A stretch of DNA of 64,000 nt from DATLMR01 sp964615905 (GCA_964615905.1 CAZTUB010000009.1:62001-126000); one strand, 5' to 3'. Shown: positions 35,303 to 45,418, numbered from the stretch's first letter. Program-made: numbers and translations. The notes: a model not told the origin generated them from the letters alone.

Positions 35303-36472
35303 ATGAAGAAGAACGCGAGCGCAATACTTCTGGTGGCCGCCATATTCGCCGCGCTCGTCGCGCTCAACTTCGCTTTCATAACCGAAGACAACGACGACCA
35401 GGAGAACGAACAGGCCGCCTCGCGCTCCTCGTATCGAACGACTCTTTACGGCACGCACGCCTTCTACACGCTGCTCGAAGAGAGTGGCTACACGGTCACG
35501 CGGCTTCAGATGCCGTTCACAGACGTGGCCGAGCTTTACAAGATCGGCACGCTCGTCGTCGTAGCGCCGCCCGCCGCGCACAACCCTTCCGAGGAGGAGT
35601 TCGCGCGGTTGACGGAGTGGGTCGAAGCGGGCGGCCTTCTGATAGTCATCGACAGGGAGATCGATGTCTCTTTTGGAGAGACGAGCATCACCACGTCACA
35701 ATCGACCTTTCAATCAACGCTCGCCCCACTTCAACCCACCCTGTACACGCACGATGTCGAACAGGTAGAGGTCTCGAACTTCGCCACGAACGTACATATC
35801 GAAAACGGCTACTATACGTATCACGTAGGAGCGGGCGGCGACGCTGTGCTCGCCGACGCGCAGATAGGCGAAGGCCGCGTCGTCTTGCTGAGTGATCCGT
35901 TTATCGTGGCCAATAACGGGATCGCGAGGGCGGACAATGCCACCCTCGCGCTCAACCTGTTTAAGAACAGGCCCGACGGCCCTGTCGCTTTCGATGAGTT
36001 CCATCATGGTTACAGCGCGGAAGGGTCGGGCGGGCTGATCTCTTATTTCAGCGGCACGCCTATCCCCTGGATATTGTGGCAGTCGGTCTTCGTAGCGGCG
36101 CTTGTCGTTTACACGTACGGTCGCAGGTTCGCCCGCGCCATACCGCTCAAGCGCGAGCGGCGCACTACGAACCTCGAATTCGTATCGTCGATGGCGAACA
36201 TAACGAGGCTTGCTCGCGCGACAGACCTCGCAGTCGAAAGTATATACTCGGAGTTCCGCAAGCGGCTCTGCCGCTACAACGGGCTTCCCGCAAAGATCGA
36301 TAACGACCAGCTTGCTCGCGCGACCGCTCGCCGCGCGAGGATGGACGAAGCAGAGGTGCGCGCGGTGCTGGTTTCGTGCGAGCGCGTCGCGGCAGGCGAG
36401 CCCATAAGCGACGCCCGGCTGCTCAGCCTCGTAACGCGCGTGCGGGACATAGAATCGAAGCTAAAGATTTAA
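35303..36472 (+). CDS. DUF4350 domain membrane protein
   Basis: 389 residues. An N-terminal anchor (residues 5-26) precedes a domain with TTLYGTHAFYTLLEESGYTV and VVVAPPAAHNPSEEE, typical of DUF4350 (a GATase-like fold without obvious catalytic triad). A second hydrophobic helix (WILWQSVFVAALVVYTYGRRFAR, about 252-275) separates it from a C-terminal cytoplasmic helical domain (VESIYSEFRKRLCRYNGLP). DUF4350 proteins usually accompany MoxR ATPases and DUF58 proteins; those partners are not adjacent here. Role unknown, probably envelope related. Confidence 0.82.
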   Translation: MKKNASAILLVAAIFAALVALNFAFITEDNDDQENEQAASRSSYRTTLYGTHAFYTLLEESGYTVTRLQMPFTDVAELYKIGTLVVVAPPAAHNPSEEEFARLTEWVEAGGLLIVIDREIDVSFGETSITTSQSTFQSTLAPLQPTLYTHDVEQVEVSNFATNVHIENGYYTYHVGAGGDAVLADAQIGEGRVVLLSDPFIVANNGIARADNATLALNLFKNRPDGPVAFDEFHHGYSAEGSGGLISYFSGTPIPWILWQSVFVAALVVYTYGRRFARAIPLKRERRTTNLEFVSSMANITRLARATDLAVESIYSEFRKRLCRYNGLPAKIDNDQLARATARRARMDEAEVRAVLVSCERVAAGEPISDARLLSLVTRVRDIESKLKI

Positions 36473-36523
36473 GCGTCCAAAGTTTGAAGCTCGCTACCGC
36501 TGGCCCACGGAGGAAAACCAAAG

Positions 36524-36967
36524 ATGATCTGGCTGTTTCTATTCGCAGCTCTGGTTGCAGGTGTATTCATCACGATCCAAACAGGCGTAAACGCGCAGCT
36601 CGCCCAGTGGGTGAAACACCCGATGCTGGCGTCGCTGATCTCTTTCATAGTCGGCACTACGGGGCTTATCGTCTACGCGATTGCGCTCAGGATACCGCTC
36701 CCTTCACTAAGCTCCGTGTCGCAAGCGCCGTGGTGGGTCTGGACGGGCGGGCTGTTGGGCGCGTTCGTCGTGAGCGCGATGACGATACTGGCCCCAAAGC
36801 TCGGCGCGGCGCTTCTGGTCGGGACAGTCATGGGCGGCCAGATGGTCGCATCGCTTGTCATGGACCATTACGGCCTGCTCGGTTTTAGCGTGCGGCCAAT
36901 AAACGGCTGGCGCGTGGTCGGCGCGGTGCTTCTCGTCGCCGGGGTGCTTTTGATCCGGCGGTTCTAA
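36524..36967 (+). CDS. DMT family membrane protein (DUF606/YdcZ type)
   Basis: 147 residues with five hydrophobic helices. The family patterns TIQTGVNAQLAQWVKHPMLASLISF and WWVWTGGLLGAFVVSA, ending in GVLLIRRF, match DUF606, a half-size drug/metabolite transporter-like family that probably works as a dimer. Substrate is unknown. RBS GGAGG (36508-36512) lies upstream. Confidence 0.88.
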   Translation: MIWLFLFAALVAGVFITIQTGVNAQLAQWVKHPMLASLISFIVGTTGLIVYAIALRIPLPSLSSVSQAPWWVWTGGLLGAFVVSAMTILAPKLGAALLVGTVMGGQMVASLVMDHYGLLGFSVRPINGWRVVGAVLLVAGVLLIRRF

Positions 36968-37076
36968 TCTTCTGCCCGTGTCAGGCTCGCAGACAGTGAT
37001 GCGTCAACGCCTATGCTAAAATGAGAGGGCGATGATCGAATAATGCCTTGACAATGATGACAAAGACGACCTCGAT

Positions 37077-37418
37077 ATGCCGGGCTTGAATACATGGATA
37101 ATGGTCGGCCTCCTGCTCGCGGTTCCCGTGGTTGTAATCTTGATCGTTCTGCTGAGGCTTGTTTATCGCTCGCACAGGGCAAAGATAACGACCGGCACGG
37201 CGGGGATGATAGGTCAGCTAGGCAGGGCCGAAACAGAGATTGCCGACGAGGGCACAGTCTTCGTGCGCGGCGAGCTTTGGCGCGCGTGCTCTTACACAAG
37301 GATTGCTCCCGGCCAGACGATACGCGTCATCGGGCTCGACGGGCTCACTCTCAAGGTAGAGGTTGAAAAAGATCACAGGTTCCTTCCAAGGCAGACCTCG
37401 GCGATAGATGAGTATTAG
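37077..37418 (+). CDS. nfeD: NfeD-like protein (short form)
   Basis: 113 residues: one N-terminal transmembrane helix (about 7-28) and a C-terminal OB-fold of the NfeD type (GTAGMIGQLGRAETEI...GTVFVRGELWRACS, GQTIRVIGLDGLTLKVE). Short NfeD proteins partner SPFH proteins, and a slipin gene follows 95 nt downstream in the expected order. They are thought to organise membrane microdomains; this form lacks the ClpP-like protease domain of long NfeD. Confidence 0.88.
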   Translation: MPGLNTWIMVGLLLAVPVVVILIVLLRLVYRSHRAKITTGTAGMIGQLGRAETEIADEGTVFVRGELWRACSYTRIAPGQTIRVIGLDGLTLKVEVEKDHRFLPRQTSAIDEY

Positions 37419-37513
37419 CTTTGAAAACGGCGATACGGTGGGCGCGTCGCCGCACCCCGGCTTGAAAATGGTTTCAGGCAACGCCGCGCTTTCAGCTAGA
37501 ATAGGAGGGCGTC

Positions 37514-38347
37514 ATGGATGAGATTCTCTTAATAAAACTGATTCCGGTTTTCCTGGTTCTCGCTTACCTTTTCAGCGTGATCCGGGTGCTACGCGAGTAC
37601 GAGCGCGCGGTGATCTTCAGGCTGGGCCGGTTGCTGCCTGAAGCGAAAGGGCCGGGGCTTATCTTCGTATTCTGGCCCTTCGACCGCATGGTCAAAGTGA
37701 GCCTGAGAACCGTAACGATGGACGTGCCGCCGCAGGACATCATCACGCGCGACAACGTGACCGTAACGGTCGATTCGGTCGTATATTTCAGAGTGATGGA
37801 CCCGCGATTGTCTGTCGTCGAGATAGAGAACTACCTTTACGCCACCTCGATGCTTGCGCAGACGACGCTGCGGTCTGTGCTCGGCGAGGCGGAGCTGGAC
37901 GACCTTTTGTCCGAGCGCGACAGGCTGAACGCGCGGCTACAGGATATTCTCGACAAGCTGACCGACCCGTGGGGGATCAAGGTGTCGATGGTCGAGATAA
38001 AGACTGTCGACCTGCCGCAGGAGATGCGCCGCGCGATGTCGAAACAGGCAGAGGCCGAGCGCGAGAAACGCTCGAAGATAATCCACGCCGAAGGCGAATA
38101 CCAGGCGGCGGAAAAACTTGTGCGCGCGGCGACTGCGCTGGCCGCCGAGCCCGCCGCTTTGCAACTGCGGTACCTTCAAACGCTGACAGAGATCGGCGTG
38201 GAGCAAAACACCACGGTCGTGTTCCCGTTGCCGATGGAGATTCTCAACGGGTTTATTAAACCGGCGCAAAAACCGGACGTGATAACGGGCCTTGCGCGAG
38301 AGCCGCAAGCGCCGCAGCCTGTTGAAGTTCCCGGCCGGTTGAAGTAA
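37514..38347 (+). CDS. Slipin (SPFH/band 7 family) membrane protein
   Basis: 277 residues with an N-terminal membrane segment (about 5-20) and a full SPFH domain: VLREYERAVIFRLGRLLPEAKGPGL, VDVPPQ-type turn (MDVPPQDIITRDNVTV), LRSVLGEAELDDLLSERD, then the Ala/Glu-rich coiled coil (KQAEAEREKRSKIIHAEGE). Slipins oligomerise on the cytoplasmic membrane and pair with NfeD, encoded immediately upstream. Predicted role: membrane-domain scaffold under stress. Confidence 0.95.
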   Translation: MDEILLIKLIPVFLVLAYLFSVIRVLREYERAVIFRLGRLLPEAKGPGLIFVFWPFDRMVKVSLRTVTMDVPPQDIITRDNVTVTVDSVVYFRVMDPRLSVVEIENYLYATSMLAQTTLRSVLGEAELDDLLSERDRLNARLQDILDKLTDPWGIKVSMVEIKTVDLPQEMRRAMSKQAEAEREKRSKIIHAEGEYQAAEKLVRAATALAAEPAALQLRYLQTLTEIGVEQNTTVVFPLPMEILNGFIKPAQKPDVITGLAREPQAPQPVEVPGRLK

Positions 38348-38414
38348 CCGCCCTGTTGAAGTAGTTTGAAAGGCTGCTCGTAACTTTAAGCGAGGTGCGG
38401 AAGACAGAGAAAAG

Positions 38415-38855
38415 ATGAGCAATAAACAAGTGATAGCGATCTTCATACTCGGCATCGCCTTGTTGCTAGGGGCGTTCTGGGCCGGGCTCAACATAGTCAA
38501 ACAGGACTCAAGCCCGCCCGCCCCTGCCAACCGTAACGCGCAGCCGAGCCCGCCCGCTCAAGCCAACCGCCCGGCCGCCGCAGAGCCGTCGCCGTCGCTG
38601 CAACAGGCCGAAGGGGCGCGCTTCATAGTCCGCGTGGCAGCCTTCGGCACGGTCGAGCAGGCCAACCAGCTCGCCGCCGAATTGCGCCGCAAATACATCA
38701 GCGCGCACACGCAGATGCCTTCGGGACAGGAGACGCTATTTCGGGTAAACATCGGACCGTATAACCGGCGCGAGGACGCGCAGCAGGTTGCAAACGAGCT
38801 GGCAGCCGAAGGCCGCAAGGGCATAATGATCGTCGCCGCGAATCAGGAAAATTGA
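38415..38855 (+). CDS. SPOR domain protein with N-terminal membrane anchor
   Basis: 146 residues. A single transmembrane helix near the N-terminus (VIAIFILGIALLLGAFWAGL), a Pro/Ala/Asn-rich spacer, and a C-terminal SPOR domain (RFIVRVAAFGTVEQANQLAAELR ... ETLFRVNIGPYNRREDAQQ). SPOR domains bind denuded glycan strands of septal peptidoglycan, so this is probably a division or cell-wall protein. Its stop overlaps the TTG start of lipA by four bases. Confidence 0.9.
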   Translation: MSNKQVIAIFILGIALLLGAFWAGLNIVKQDSSPPAPANRNAQPSPPAQANRPAAAEPSPSLQQAEGARFIVRVAAFGTVEQANQLAAELRRKYISAHTQMPSGQETLFRVNIGPYNRREDAQQVANELAAEGRKGIMIVAANQEN

Positions 38856-39775
38856 AGGCTATGCTTATCCAGATCGAGAGCTTGAAAGAGAGGAGTCCGC
38901 GCGAGGGCCGTCCCGCGCCGCGACTGCCCGCGTGGCTTCGCAAGCCCGTTCGCAACGTCGAGGCGGACCACGAGTTGAAGCGCATGTTTCGCACTCGCGG
39001 GCTTCACACCGTGTGCGAAGAGGCGCGCTGCCCCAACCGCAACGACTGCTTCGCGCGCGGGGCCGCGACGTTCATGATCCTGGGCGATGTCTGCTCGCGC
39101 AGCTGCGGCTTCTGTTCGGTAAAGACGGGCCGGGGGCTTCCCATAGAGTCGCTCGCCGGCGAGCCTGAGCAGGTGGCCGAAGCCGCCGCCGAGCTCGACC
39201 TGCGCTACGTGGTCATCACTTCTGTCAACCGCGACGAGCTGCCCGACGGCGGCGCTCGCCATTTTGCGAAGACTATCGAGGCGGTCAGGCGGCGGCTGCC
39301 TCTGGCAAAGATCGAAGTCCTGACGCCCGATTTCAAAGGCGACCGCGCCGCGCTCCAAACGGTGCTCGACGCGCGGCCCGACACCTTCAACCACAACATG
39401 GAGTCTGTCGAGAGGCTTTACCCTCGCGTGCGCCCGCAGGCCGGTTATCAACAATCGCTCGACGTGCTCAAAGGGGCGCGCCGCCACGCGCCGGAGATTC
39501 TTACAAAATCCGGGTTCATGGTCGGGTTGGGAGAGCGAGCCGACGAGGTCGAGCGGTTGCTCGAAGACCTGCGCAGGGCCGAGGTGGACGTTGTGACGAT
39601 AGGCCAGTACCTTCAGCCTACGCGCAAGCACCTGCCCGTCGAAGAGTATATTCACCCGGACCAGTTCGACAGGTACAGGGAGTATGGCGAGCGAATAGGT
39701 TTTCGGGCGGTCTTTTCAGGCCCGCTCGTCCGCAGCTCTTTTATGGCCGAGATGATTCACGAGCAAGCAAAGTGA
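38852..39775 (+). CDS. lipA: Lipoyl synthase
   Basis: 307 residues. Both iron-sulfur clusters are seen: the auxiliary C55-x4-C60-x5-C66 (CEEARCPNRNDC) and the radical SAM C81-x3-C85-x2-C88 (CSRSCGFC). It inserts two sulfurs into octanoyl groups on lipoyl domains. GEPEQVAEAA, RDELPDGGA, NHNMESV and TIGQYLQP are typical. Start by TTG 38852 overlaps the SPOR gene; ATG 38861 is the alternative and keeps the whole domain. A lipoyl synthase in a cell-envelope operon has no functional link that I can see. Confidence 0.96.
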   Translation: MKAMLIQIESLKERSPREGRPAPRLPAWLRKPVRNVEADHELKRMFRTRGLHTVCEEARCPNRNDCFARGAATFMILGDVCSRSCGFCSVKTGRGLPIESLAGEPEQVAEAAAELDLRYVVITSVNRDELPDGGARHFAKTIEAVRRRLPLAKIEVLTPDFKGDRAALQTVLDARPDTFNHNMESVERLYPRVRPQAGYQQSLDVLKGARRHAPEILTKSGFMVGLGERADEVERLLEDLRRAEVDVVTIGQYLQPTRKHLPVEEYIHPDQFDRYREYGERIGFRAVFSGPLVRSSFMAEMIHEQAK

Positions 39776-39784
39776 TCGCACGTT

Positions 39785-41533
39785 TTGCTAATTGCGAAGT
39801 CGAGAATGCGCGACCCGGATTTTTGCCTCACCAATTCAAGATCGACAATCGGTAACTCACATACCGAAGAGGCCGCGCCCTCTTTCTCGCGCGAGGACAT
39901 GCTCGCCGCAAGGCTTCGGGTCGCGCGCGTTCTGCCTTACCAATCGGCCTCGCCCCCTTTCATAAGCAACCTGTCGCTGGCGATCTTTTCCGGGTTCCTT
40001 CTCGTATTCGCGTTCCCCGACTGGAACCTCTGGTCGCTCGGATGGGTGGGCACAGCCCCGCTCATCATGGCCATAGTGCGCGAGCAGCGATTCTTCAGGT
40101 CGGTGATGCTCGGCACGGTAACCGGCACAGTCTTTTATGCGGGCTCCTCCTACTGGGTCACGCACTCGATGAACAGCTACGGCGACATACCGCTTTGGCT
40201 GAGCTATGTGATTCTGGTCATCTTCTCGATGACGCTCGGCATATTCACGGGGCTGTTTGCGGGCGCGCTTGCGCGGATGATAAAGCGGTTCGGGGGCTGG
40301 GCGATACTTGCCGCGCCGGTCGTGTGGGCCGCGAGCGAGTGGGCGCGGTTGCAGATAACGGGGATGGGGTGGAACCCGCTCGGCTACTCTCAAGCGTTTC
40401 AGCCCGTGCTGATCCAGACCGCGCGATTGGGCGGCGTCTATATGGTCAGCGCGATAATGGTAACGGCGAGCACCGCGCTGGTCTTTTCGCTCATCTACCT
40501 TGAACGGCGCAGAGGGCTTGTCGTATTGACCGTCGCGGGGTTGATCGCGCTCGTCTCCGTGCTGTACGGGCAGGCGGTCTTGCGCGAGCCCGGACTCTCC
40601 GAGTCGCAGGTTTCGGCCGCTGTCATCCAGCCCAATATCCCTATCGCCGCTCCGTGGGACGACCCGCGTTTCATAGACCAGATGACCGCCCGCCACATAC
40701 AACTCTCAGAGCAGGCGATTGACGGCGCGAAACAACAGGCGGCAAACGGGAACGGGCAACCCGATCAACCGCAAATCGCGCTCGTGATATGGCCCGAATC
40801 CCCGATGAACTTCAGTTACGACCGCGACCCCGAGCTTCGACGGCGGCTCGCAGAGTTTACGCGGCAAAAACAGGTCTACCTCCTGCTCAACAGCTGGGGC
40901 TACAAAGACGACGACCCCGAAGGCGAGACGATCTACAACAGCGCGATGGTGATAGCCCCTTCTGGTGAGAGAATCTTTCGGTATGATAAGATGGCACTGG
41001 TTCCATTCGGAGAGTATGTTCCCGCTCGCGGCTGGCTTCCTTTCATGGATCGAATACCGGCGCTCGTCGGAGACATTACTCCCGGCACGAGCTTCACGAT
41101 AAGCGACGTCGCGGGAGCGCGAATCGGGACCGCCATATGTTTCGAAGCCACGAGGCCGGATCACCTGCGCGGGCTTAAAAACGAAGGCGCGTCGGTCTTC
41201 GTGCAGATATCGAACGAGCTATGGTTCGGCCCGACATCGGCAGCGCGCCAGATGATGGCAGCCGCGATCTTTCGCGCGGCGGAAAACAATGTCGAGATGA
41301 TCCGCGCGACCAACTCAGGCTTATCCGCGATGATCGACCGCCACGGCGTCGTACAGGACGAGACGGCGATGATGGAGACGGCGACGCGCGTCTGGAAGAT
41401 GGACACGGCCACCCAGGAGCCGACCCCGTACGCGCGATTGGGCGACTGGTTCGCCATCGCGGCGGCGGCGCTCAGCCTGATCCTGCTGGCCGCGACCTTC
41501 GCCCCGGAGAGTAGGGAGGAAACAAAGAAATGA
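39785..41533 (+). CDS. lnt: Apolipoprotein N-acyltransferase
   Basis: 582 residues from a TTG; ATG 39806 or later is possible since the conserved membrane region starts near residue 55 (NLSLAIFSGFLLVFAF). Six or so N-terminal helices precede a nitrilase-like domain with the triad Glu in VIWPESP, Lys in YDKMALVPFGEYVP and Cys in GTAICFEATRP. It adds the third acyl chain to lipoproteins, in line with the predicted lipoprotein(s) here. The first 50 residues are unlike family N-termini. Its stop overlaps the prfB start (ATGA, 41530-41533). Confidence 0.95.
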   Translation: MLIAKSRMRDPDFCLTNSRSTIGNSHTEEAAPSFSREDMLAARLRVARVLPYQSASPPFISNLSLAIFSGFLLVFAFPDWNLWSLGWVGTAPLIMAIVREQRFFRSVMLGTVTGTVFYAGSSYWVTHSMNSYGDIPLWLSYVILVIFSMTLGIFTGLFAGALARMIKRFGGWAILAAPVVWAASEWARLQITGMGWNPLGYSQAFQPVLIQTARLGGVYMVSAIMVTASTALVFSLIYLERRRGLVVLTVAGLIALVSVLYGQAVLREPGLSESQVSAAVIQPNIPIAAPWDDPRFIDQMTARHIQLSEQAIDGAKQQAANGNGQPDQPQIALVIWPESPMNFSYDRDPELRRRLAEFTRQKQVYLLLNSWGYKDDDPEGETIYNSAMVIAPSGERIFRYDKMALVPFGEYVPARGWLPFMDRIPALVGDITPGTSFTISDVAGARIGTAICFEATRPDHLRGLKNEGASVFVQISNELWFGPTSAARQMMAAAIFRAAENNVEMIRATNSGLSAMIDRHGVVQDETAMMETATRVWKMDTATQEPTPYARLGDWFAIAAAALSLILLAATFAPESREETKK

Positions 41534-42643
41534 TCGAAGAATTGAGAGTGAAGTACGACGACCTGGCGCGACGCGCCGCCGAGTTGCGGAGGTTTCTTTG
41601 ACCCGGAAACCAGGCGCAAAGAGCTTGCCCGAATAGAGGAAGAGACGGCCAAACCCGAATTCTGGAGCGACCAGCAGCACGCTCAGAAAGTGTCTCGCCA
41701 GCGCCGCTCGCTGGAATCAGCCATCGACAAAGCCGGCAGGTTTCAACGCTACGTTGAAGACGGGGCGGTCCTTTTAGAGTTCGCCTCTGAAGATCAAAGC
41801 TCGCTTGCCGAGCTACAGCCCTTGCTCGAAAGGTTCGAGGCGGAAGTCGAAGAGAGCGAGACGGCGATGCTGCTTTCGGGCCCGAACGACGCGCGCGATT
41901 GCATCGTCACGATCAACGCGGGCGCGGGCGGCACGGACGCGCAGGACTGGGCCGAGATACTTCTGAGGATGTACCTCAGATGGGCCGAGCGGCACCGGTT
42001 CAAGACAGAGATATTCGACGAGCAGCCGGGCAAGGAAGCGGGGATAAAGTCCACGACCTTCCGGGTCGAAGGCGAATACGCTTACGGGCTGATGTCCGCC
42101 GAAGCGGGCGTGCATCGCCTTGTCAGGCTCAGCCCGTTTAACGCCGGGTCGAGCCGCGAGACGAGCTTCGCGTCGGTCTTCGTCTACCCTGAGATCGAAG
42201 AAGACGTAGATATTGAGATTTTAGACAAAGACCTGCGCGTCGATACATACCGGTCATCCGGCGCAGGAGGCCAGCACGTCAACGTGACCGATTCGGCCGT
42301 GCGCATCACGCACCTGCCGACCAACATCGTCGTGACCTGCCAGAACCAGCGGTCGCAGCACCAGAACCGCGAGGTCGCCATGCGAATCCTCAAGTCGCGA
42401 CTTTACGAGCTTGAGATGGAGAAGCGCCGCGCAGAGACTGCGCAGCTTGAAGAGACGAAGCGCGACATCTCATTCGGGTCGCAGATACGGAACTACGTCA
42501 TGCACCCTTACCGCCTCGTCAAAGACGTGCGGACTAAGCACGAGACCGCCGCCGTCGACGCCGTGCTGGACGGCGACATAGACGAGTTTATAAACGAGTA
42601 CTTGAAATTTAAGAGCAACGCCTCGTTGCAAACGGGCGAGTAG
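41530..42643 (+). CDS. prfB: Peptide chain release factor 2, expressed by +1 programmed frameshift
   Basis: The first 23 codons run from ATG 41530 to CTT, then hit TGA (41599-41601). Skipping one base continues in the frame that codes for the rest (GAC from 41600), giving about 370 residues. The second frame has the RF2 hallmarks: SPF (RLSPFNAG) for stop recognition and GGQ (GAGGQHVN) for peptide release. RF2 reads UGA and UAA, and shifts past its own UGA when scarce, so it autoregulates. The gene overlaps lnt by four bases. Confidence 0.96.
41587..41602 (+). promoter_or_regulatory. prfB programmed +1 frameshift site
   Basis: CGG AGG TTT CTT TGA C: a Shine-Dalgarno-like GGAGG lies three nt before the CTT slippery codon and is followed by TGA C. 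The layout (SD-like, spacer, CTTTGAC) matches the conserved bacterial prfB site. Seen directly in the sequence. Confidence 0.95.
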
Positions 42644-42657
42644 AACAGGGGGGACCG

Positions 42658-45417
42658 ATGAAATCTCATAAGAACATTAGAGCATTCTTCTTAATCACAA
42701 CCTTGCTTTTATCTTTGATGCCTGCACAGGCCGGGCAACAAACCGCCGCCGCTTTGCCGAAAGGGGTGGAGCGCGTGACCTCTGTCGAAGGCATAACCGA
42801 GTACCGCCTCGACAACGGGCTGCGCGTGCTGCTATTCCCGGACCAGTCGAAGCAGACCATCACGGTCAACCTGACTTATATGGTAGGCTCGCGGCACGAA
42901 AACTACGGCGAGACGGGCATGGCACACCTGCTCGAACACTTGATGTTCAAAGGTACGCCGACTCACCCGAACATACCAGACGAGCTAAGCCAGCGCGGCG
43001 GGCAGGGCGACGCGACCACTTCGTTCGACCGCACGAACTACTTCCTCACCTTCTCTGCCACGGACGAAAATCTCGACTGGGTGCTCAAGCTCGAAGCCGA
43101 CCGCATGGTCAACTCCAACATCGCCAAAAAGGATCTCGACAGCGAGATGACCGTCGTGCGCAACGAGTACGAGAACGGGGAGAACAACCCCAACCTCGCC
43201 GTCTTCAAGCGTATATTCGGCACCGCCTTTGACTGGCACAACTATTCGAACCTGCCTATCGGCGCGCGAAGTGATGTCGAGAACGTGCCCATCGAGCGGT
43301 TGCAGGCGTTTTATCGAAAGTATTACCAGCCGGACAACGCCATACTTCTCATCGCGGGCAAGTTCGACTCAAACAAAGCTCTCCAGATGGTCGCCAACAG
43401 CTTTGGCAAAGTGCCGCGCCCCACTCGCGTGCTCCAGCCGATCTACACAACGGAGCCCCCGCAGGAAGGCGAGCGCGCTACCGTCACGCGAAGGACCGGT
43501 GACACGCAGCTCGTCGGCGTAGGCTATCACATCCCTTCGGGTTCTCACCCGGACTTTGCAGCAATCGACCTGCTCTCTTACATACTCGGCGACACGCCGA
43601 CGGGCAGGCTGCACAAGGCGCTTGTCGAGACGAAGAAAGCCGCTTCCGCGAGCAGCTTCTCGCTTCCGCTCCACGACCCGGGGCTGGCCATCTTCAGCGC
43701 GGAGGTTCGCAAAGAAGGGTCGCTAGACGAAGCGACAGAGATCCTTCTGCGCACAATTGAAGAGGCGGCCGCCAAGCCGCCGACCGCCGAAGAGGTAGAG
43801 CGTGCGCGCACGGCGAGCCTGAAAGAGATCGAATTGACGCTCAACGACTCCGAAAGCGTGGGGCTTGAATTGAGCGAGTGGATGGCTCAGGGCGACTGGC
43901 GTCTCTTCTTTATCAACCGCGACCGCATAAAGAAGGTGACGCCCGCGGACATTCAGCGCGTGGCCGCGCAGTACCTCAAGTCGTCGAATCGCACCGTCGG
44001 CAAGTTTATCCCGGTTGATAAGCCCGACCGCACTGAAGTTCCCGCCGCGCCCGACATAGCCGCGCTCGTCAAAGATTACAAGGGCGAGGCCGTCGTGGCA
44101 GAGGGCGAGACCTTCGATACGTCGAACGCAAACATCATGGCTCGCACGACCGAGGCGCGCCTGCCGGGCGGGCTTGAGCTGGCGCTGCTTCCCAAAGACA
44201 CTCGCGGAGACACCGTGATCGTCACGCTTCAATTGCGCTTCGGCGATGAAAAGAGCCTGATGAACCGCGAGACCGCCGCACAGCTTGCCGGGAGCATGCT
44301 CATGCGCGGCACGGCCAAACATACTCGCCAGCAGATTCAAGACGAGCTGGATAAGCTGAAAGCGCGCGTCTCCGTGTCGGGCGGCGTGACCACTGCGCAA
44401 GCGTCTATAGAGACCGTGCGCGGAAATCTTCCGGCCGTATTGCGGCTTGTGGCGGAGATTTTACGCGAGCCGTCATTCCCCGCCTCAGAGTTCGAGCAGT
44501 TGAAACAGGAGTATCTCGCGGCGGTCGAATCACAGCGCAGCGACCCGCAGGCATCGGCAATCGTGGCCTTCAACCGCCATATGAACCCGTACCCGAAGGG
44601 GCACGTCCACTACACGCCGACCTTCGACGAATCTATCGCCGAGATAAAGTCTGTGACGCTTGAGGACGTGAAGAAGTTCTACCAGGACTTCTACGGCGCG
44701 TCGAACGCGACCATGGCCGTCGTGGGCGATTTTGACGCGAAGGAGATCGAGAAGCTATCGGCAGAGTTGTTTGGCTCCTGGAAGAGCCCGCGCCCGTTCG
44801 CGCGTGTGCCGAGCGTTTATAAAGAGATCGCCGCCGTCAACCAATCCATCGAAACGCCCGACAAGGCGAACGCATTCTTTGTCGCGGGGCTGAAGCTCAA
44901 TATGAAAGACGACCACCCGGATTACCCTGCGCTTCTACTGGCGGATTACATGCTCGGAGGCGGGCTGTTGAACTCGCGGCTCTCTACGCGCATACGCCAG
45001 AAAGAAGGTATAAGCTACGCGGTCGGCACAGGGTTTACGGCGCACCCGATAGACAGCGAAGGCAGCTTTACGGCTTACGCCATCTACGCCCCGCAGAACG
45101 CGGCGAAACTCGAAGCGGCGTTCAAAGAAGAGATTGCCCGCGCGCTCAAAGACGGCTTCGCCGCCGAAGAGGTCGAGGCGGCAAAGAAAGGCTTTCTACA
45201 GGCGTGGCAACTCGGGCGGTCGCAAGACGCTCAGCTCGCGGGCAAGCTCGCATTTTATCTCTATCTCAACAGGACGTTCGCCTGGGACGCCGATATGGAA
45301 CAGAAGATCGCGCGGCTTACGCCTGAGCAGGTGACAGAGGCGCTGCGCCGCCACATCGACCCGTCTAAGATCACGATCTTCAAGGCGGGCGATTTCGCGA
45401 AAGCAGCAGCGAAATAA
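42658..45417 (+). CDS. M16 family zinc peptidase (pitrilysin/insulinase-like), secreted
   Basis: 919 residues with a signal peptide. The N-terminal M16 half has the inverted zinc motif HLLEH in GMAHLLEHLMFKGT and the downstream Glu in VVRNEYENGENNP. The second M16 half (from about 490) has no HxxEH, as expected for the noncatalytic partner domain in two-domain enzymes. Both halves form the clam-shell that degrades peptides. The stop is one base before the GTGACAA repeat (45419). The gene closely follows prfB. Confidence 0.93.
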   Translation: MKSHKNIRAFFLITTLLLSLMPAQAGQQTAAALPKGVERVTSVEGITEYRLDNGLRVLLFPDQSKQTITVNLTYMVGSRHENYGETGMAHLLEHLMFKGTPTHPNIPDELSQRGGQGDATTSFDRTNYFLTFSATDENLDWVLKLEADRMVNSNIAKKDLDSEMTVVRNEYENGENNPNLAVFKRIFGTAFDWHNYSNLPIGARSDVENVPIERLQAFYRKYYQPDNAILLIAGKFDSNKALQMVANSFGKVPRPTRVLQPIYTTEPPQEGERATVTRRTGDTQLVGVGYHIPSGSHPDFAAIDLLSYILGDTPTGRLHKALVETKKAASASSFSLPLHDPGLAIFSAEVRKEGSLDEATEILLRTIEEAAAKPPTAEEVERARTASLKEIELTLNDSESVGLELSEWMAQGDWRLFFINRDRIKKVTPADIQRVAAQYLKSSNRTVGKFIPVDKPDRTEVPAAPDIAALVKDYKGEAVVAEGETFDTSNANIMARTTEARLPGGLELALLPKDTRGDTVIVTLQLRFGDEKSLMNRETAAQLAGSMLMRGTAKHTRQQIQDELDKLKARVSVSGGVTTAQASIETVRGNLPAVLRLVAEILREPSFPASEFEQLKQEYLAAVESQRSDPQASAIVAFNRHMNPYPKGHVHYTPTFDESIAEIKSVTLEDVKKFYQDFYGASNATMAVVGDFDAKEIEKLSAELFGSWKSPRPFARVPSVYKEIAAVNQSIETPDKANAFFVAGLKLNMKDDHPDYPALLLADYMLGGGLLNSRLSTRIRQKEGISYAVGTGFTAHPIDSEGSFTAYAIYAPQNAAKLEAAFKEEIARALKDGFAAEEVEAAKKGFLQAWQLGRSQDAQLAGKLAFYLYLNRTFAWDADMEQKIARLTPEQVTEALRRHIDPSKITIFKAGDFAKAAAK

Positions 45418-45418
45418 A

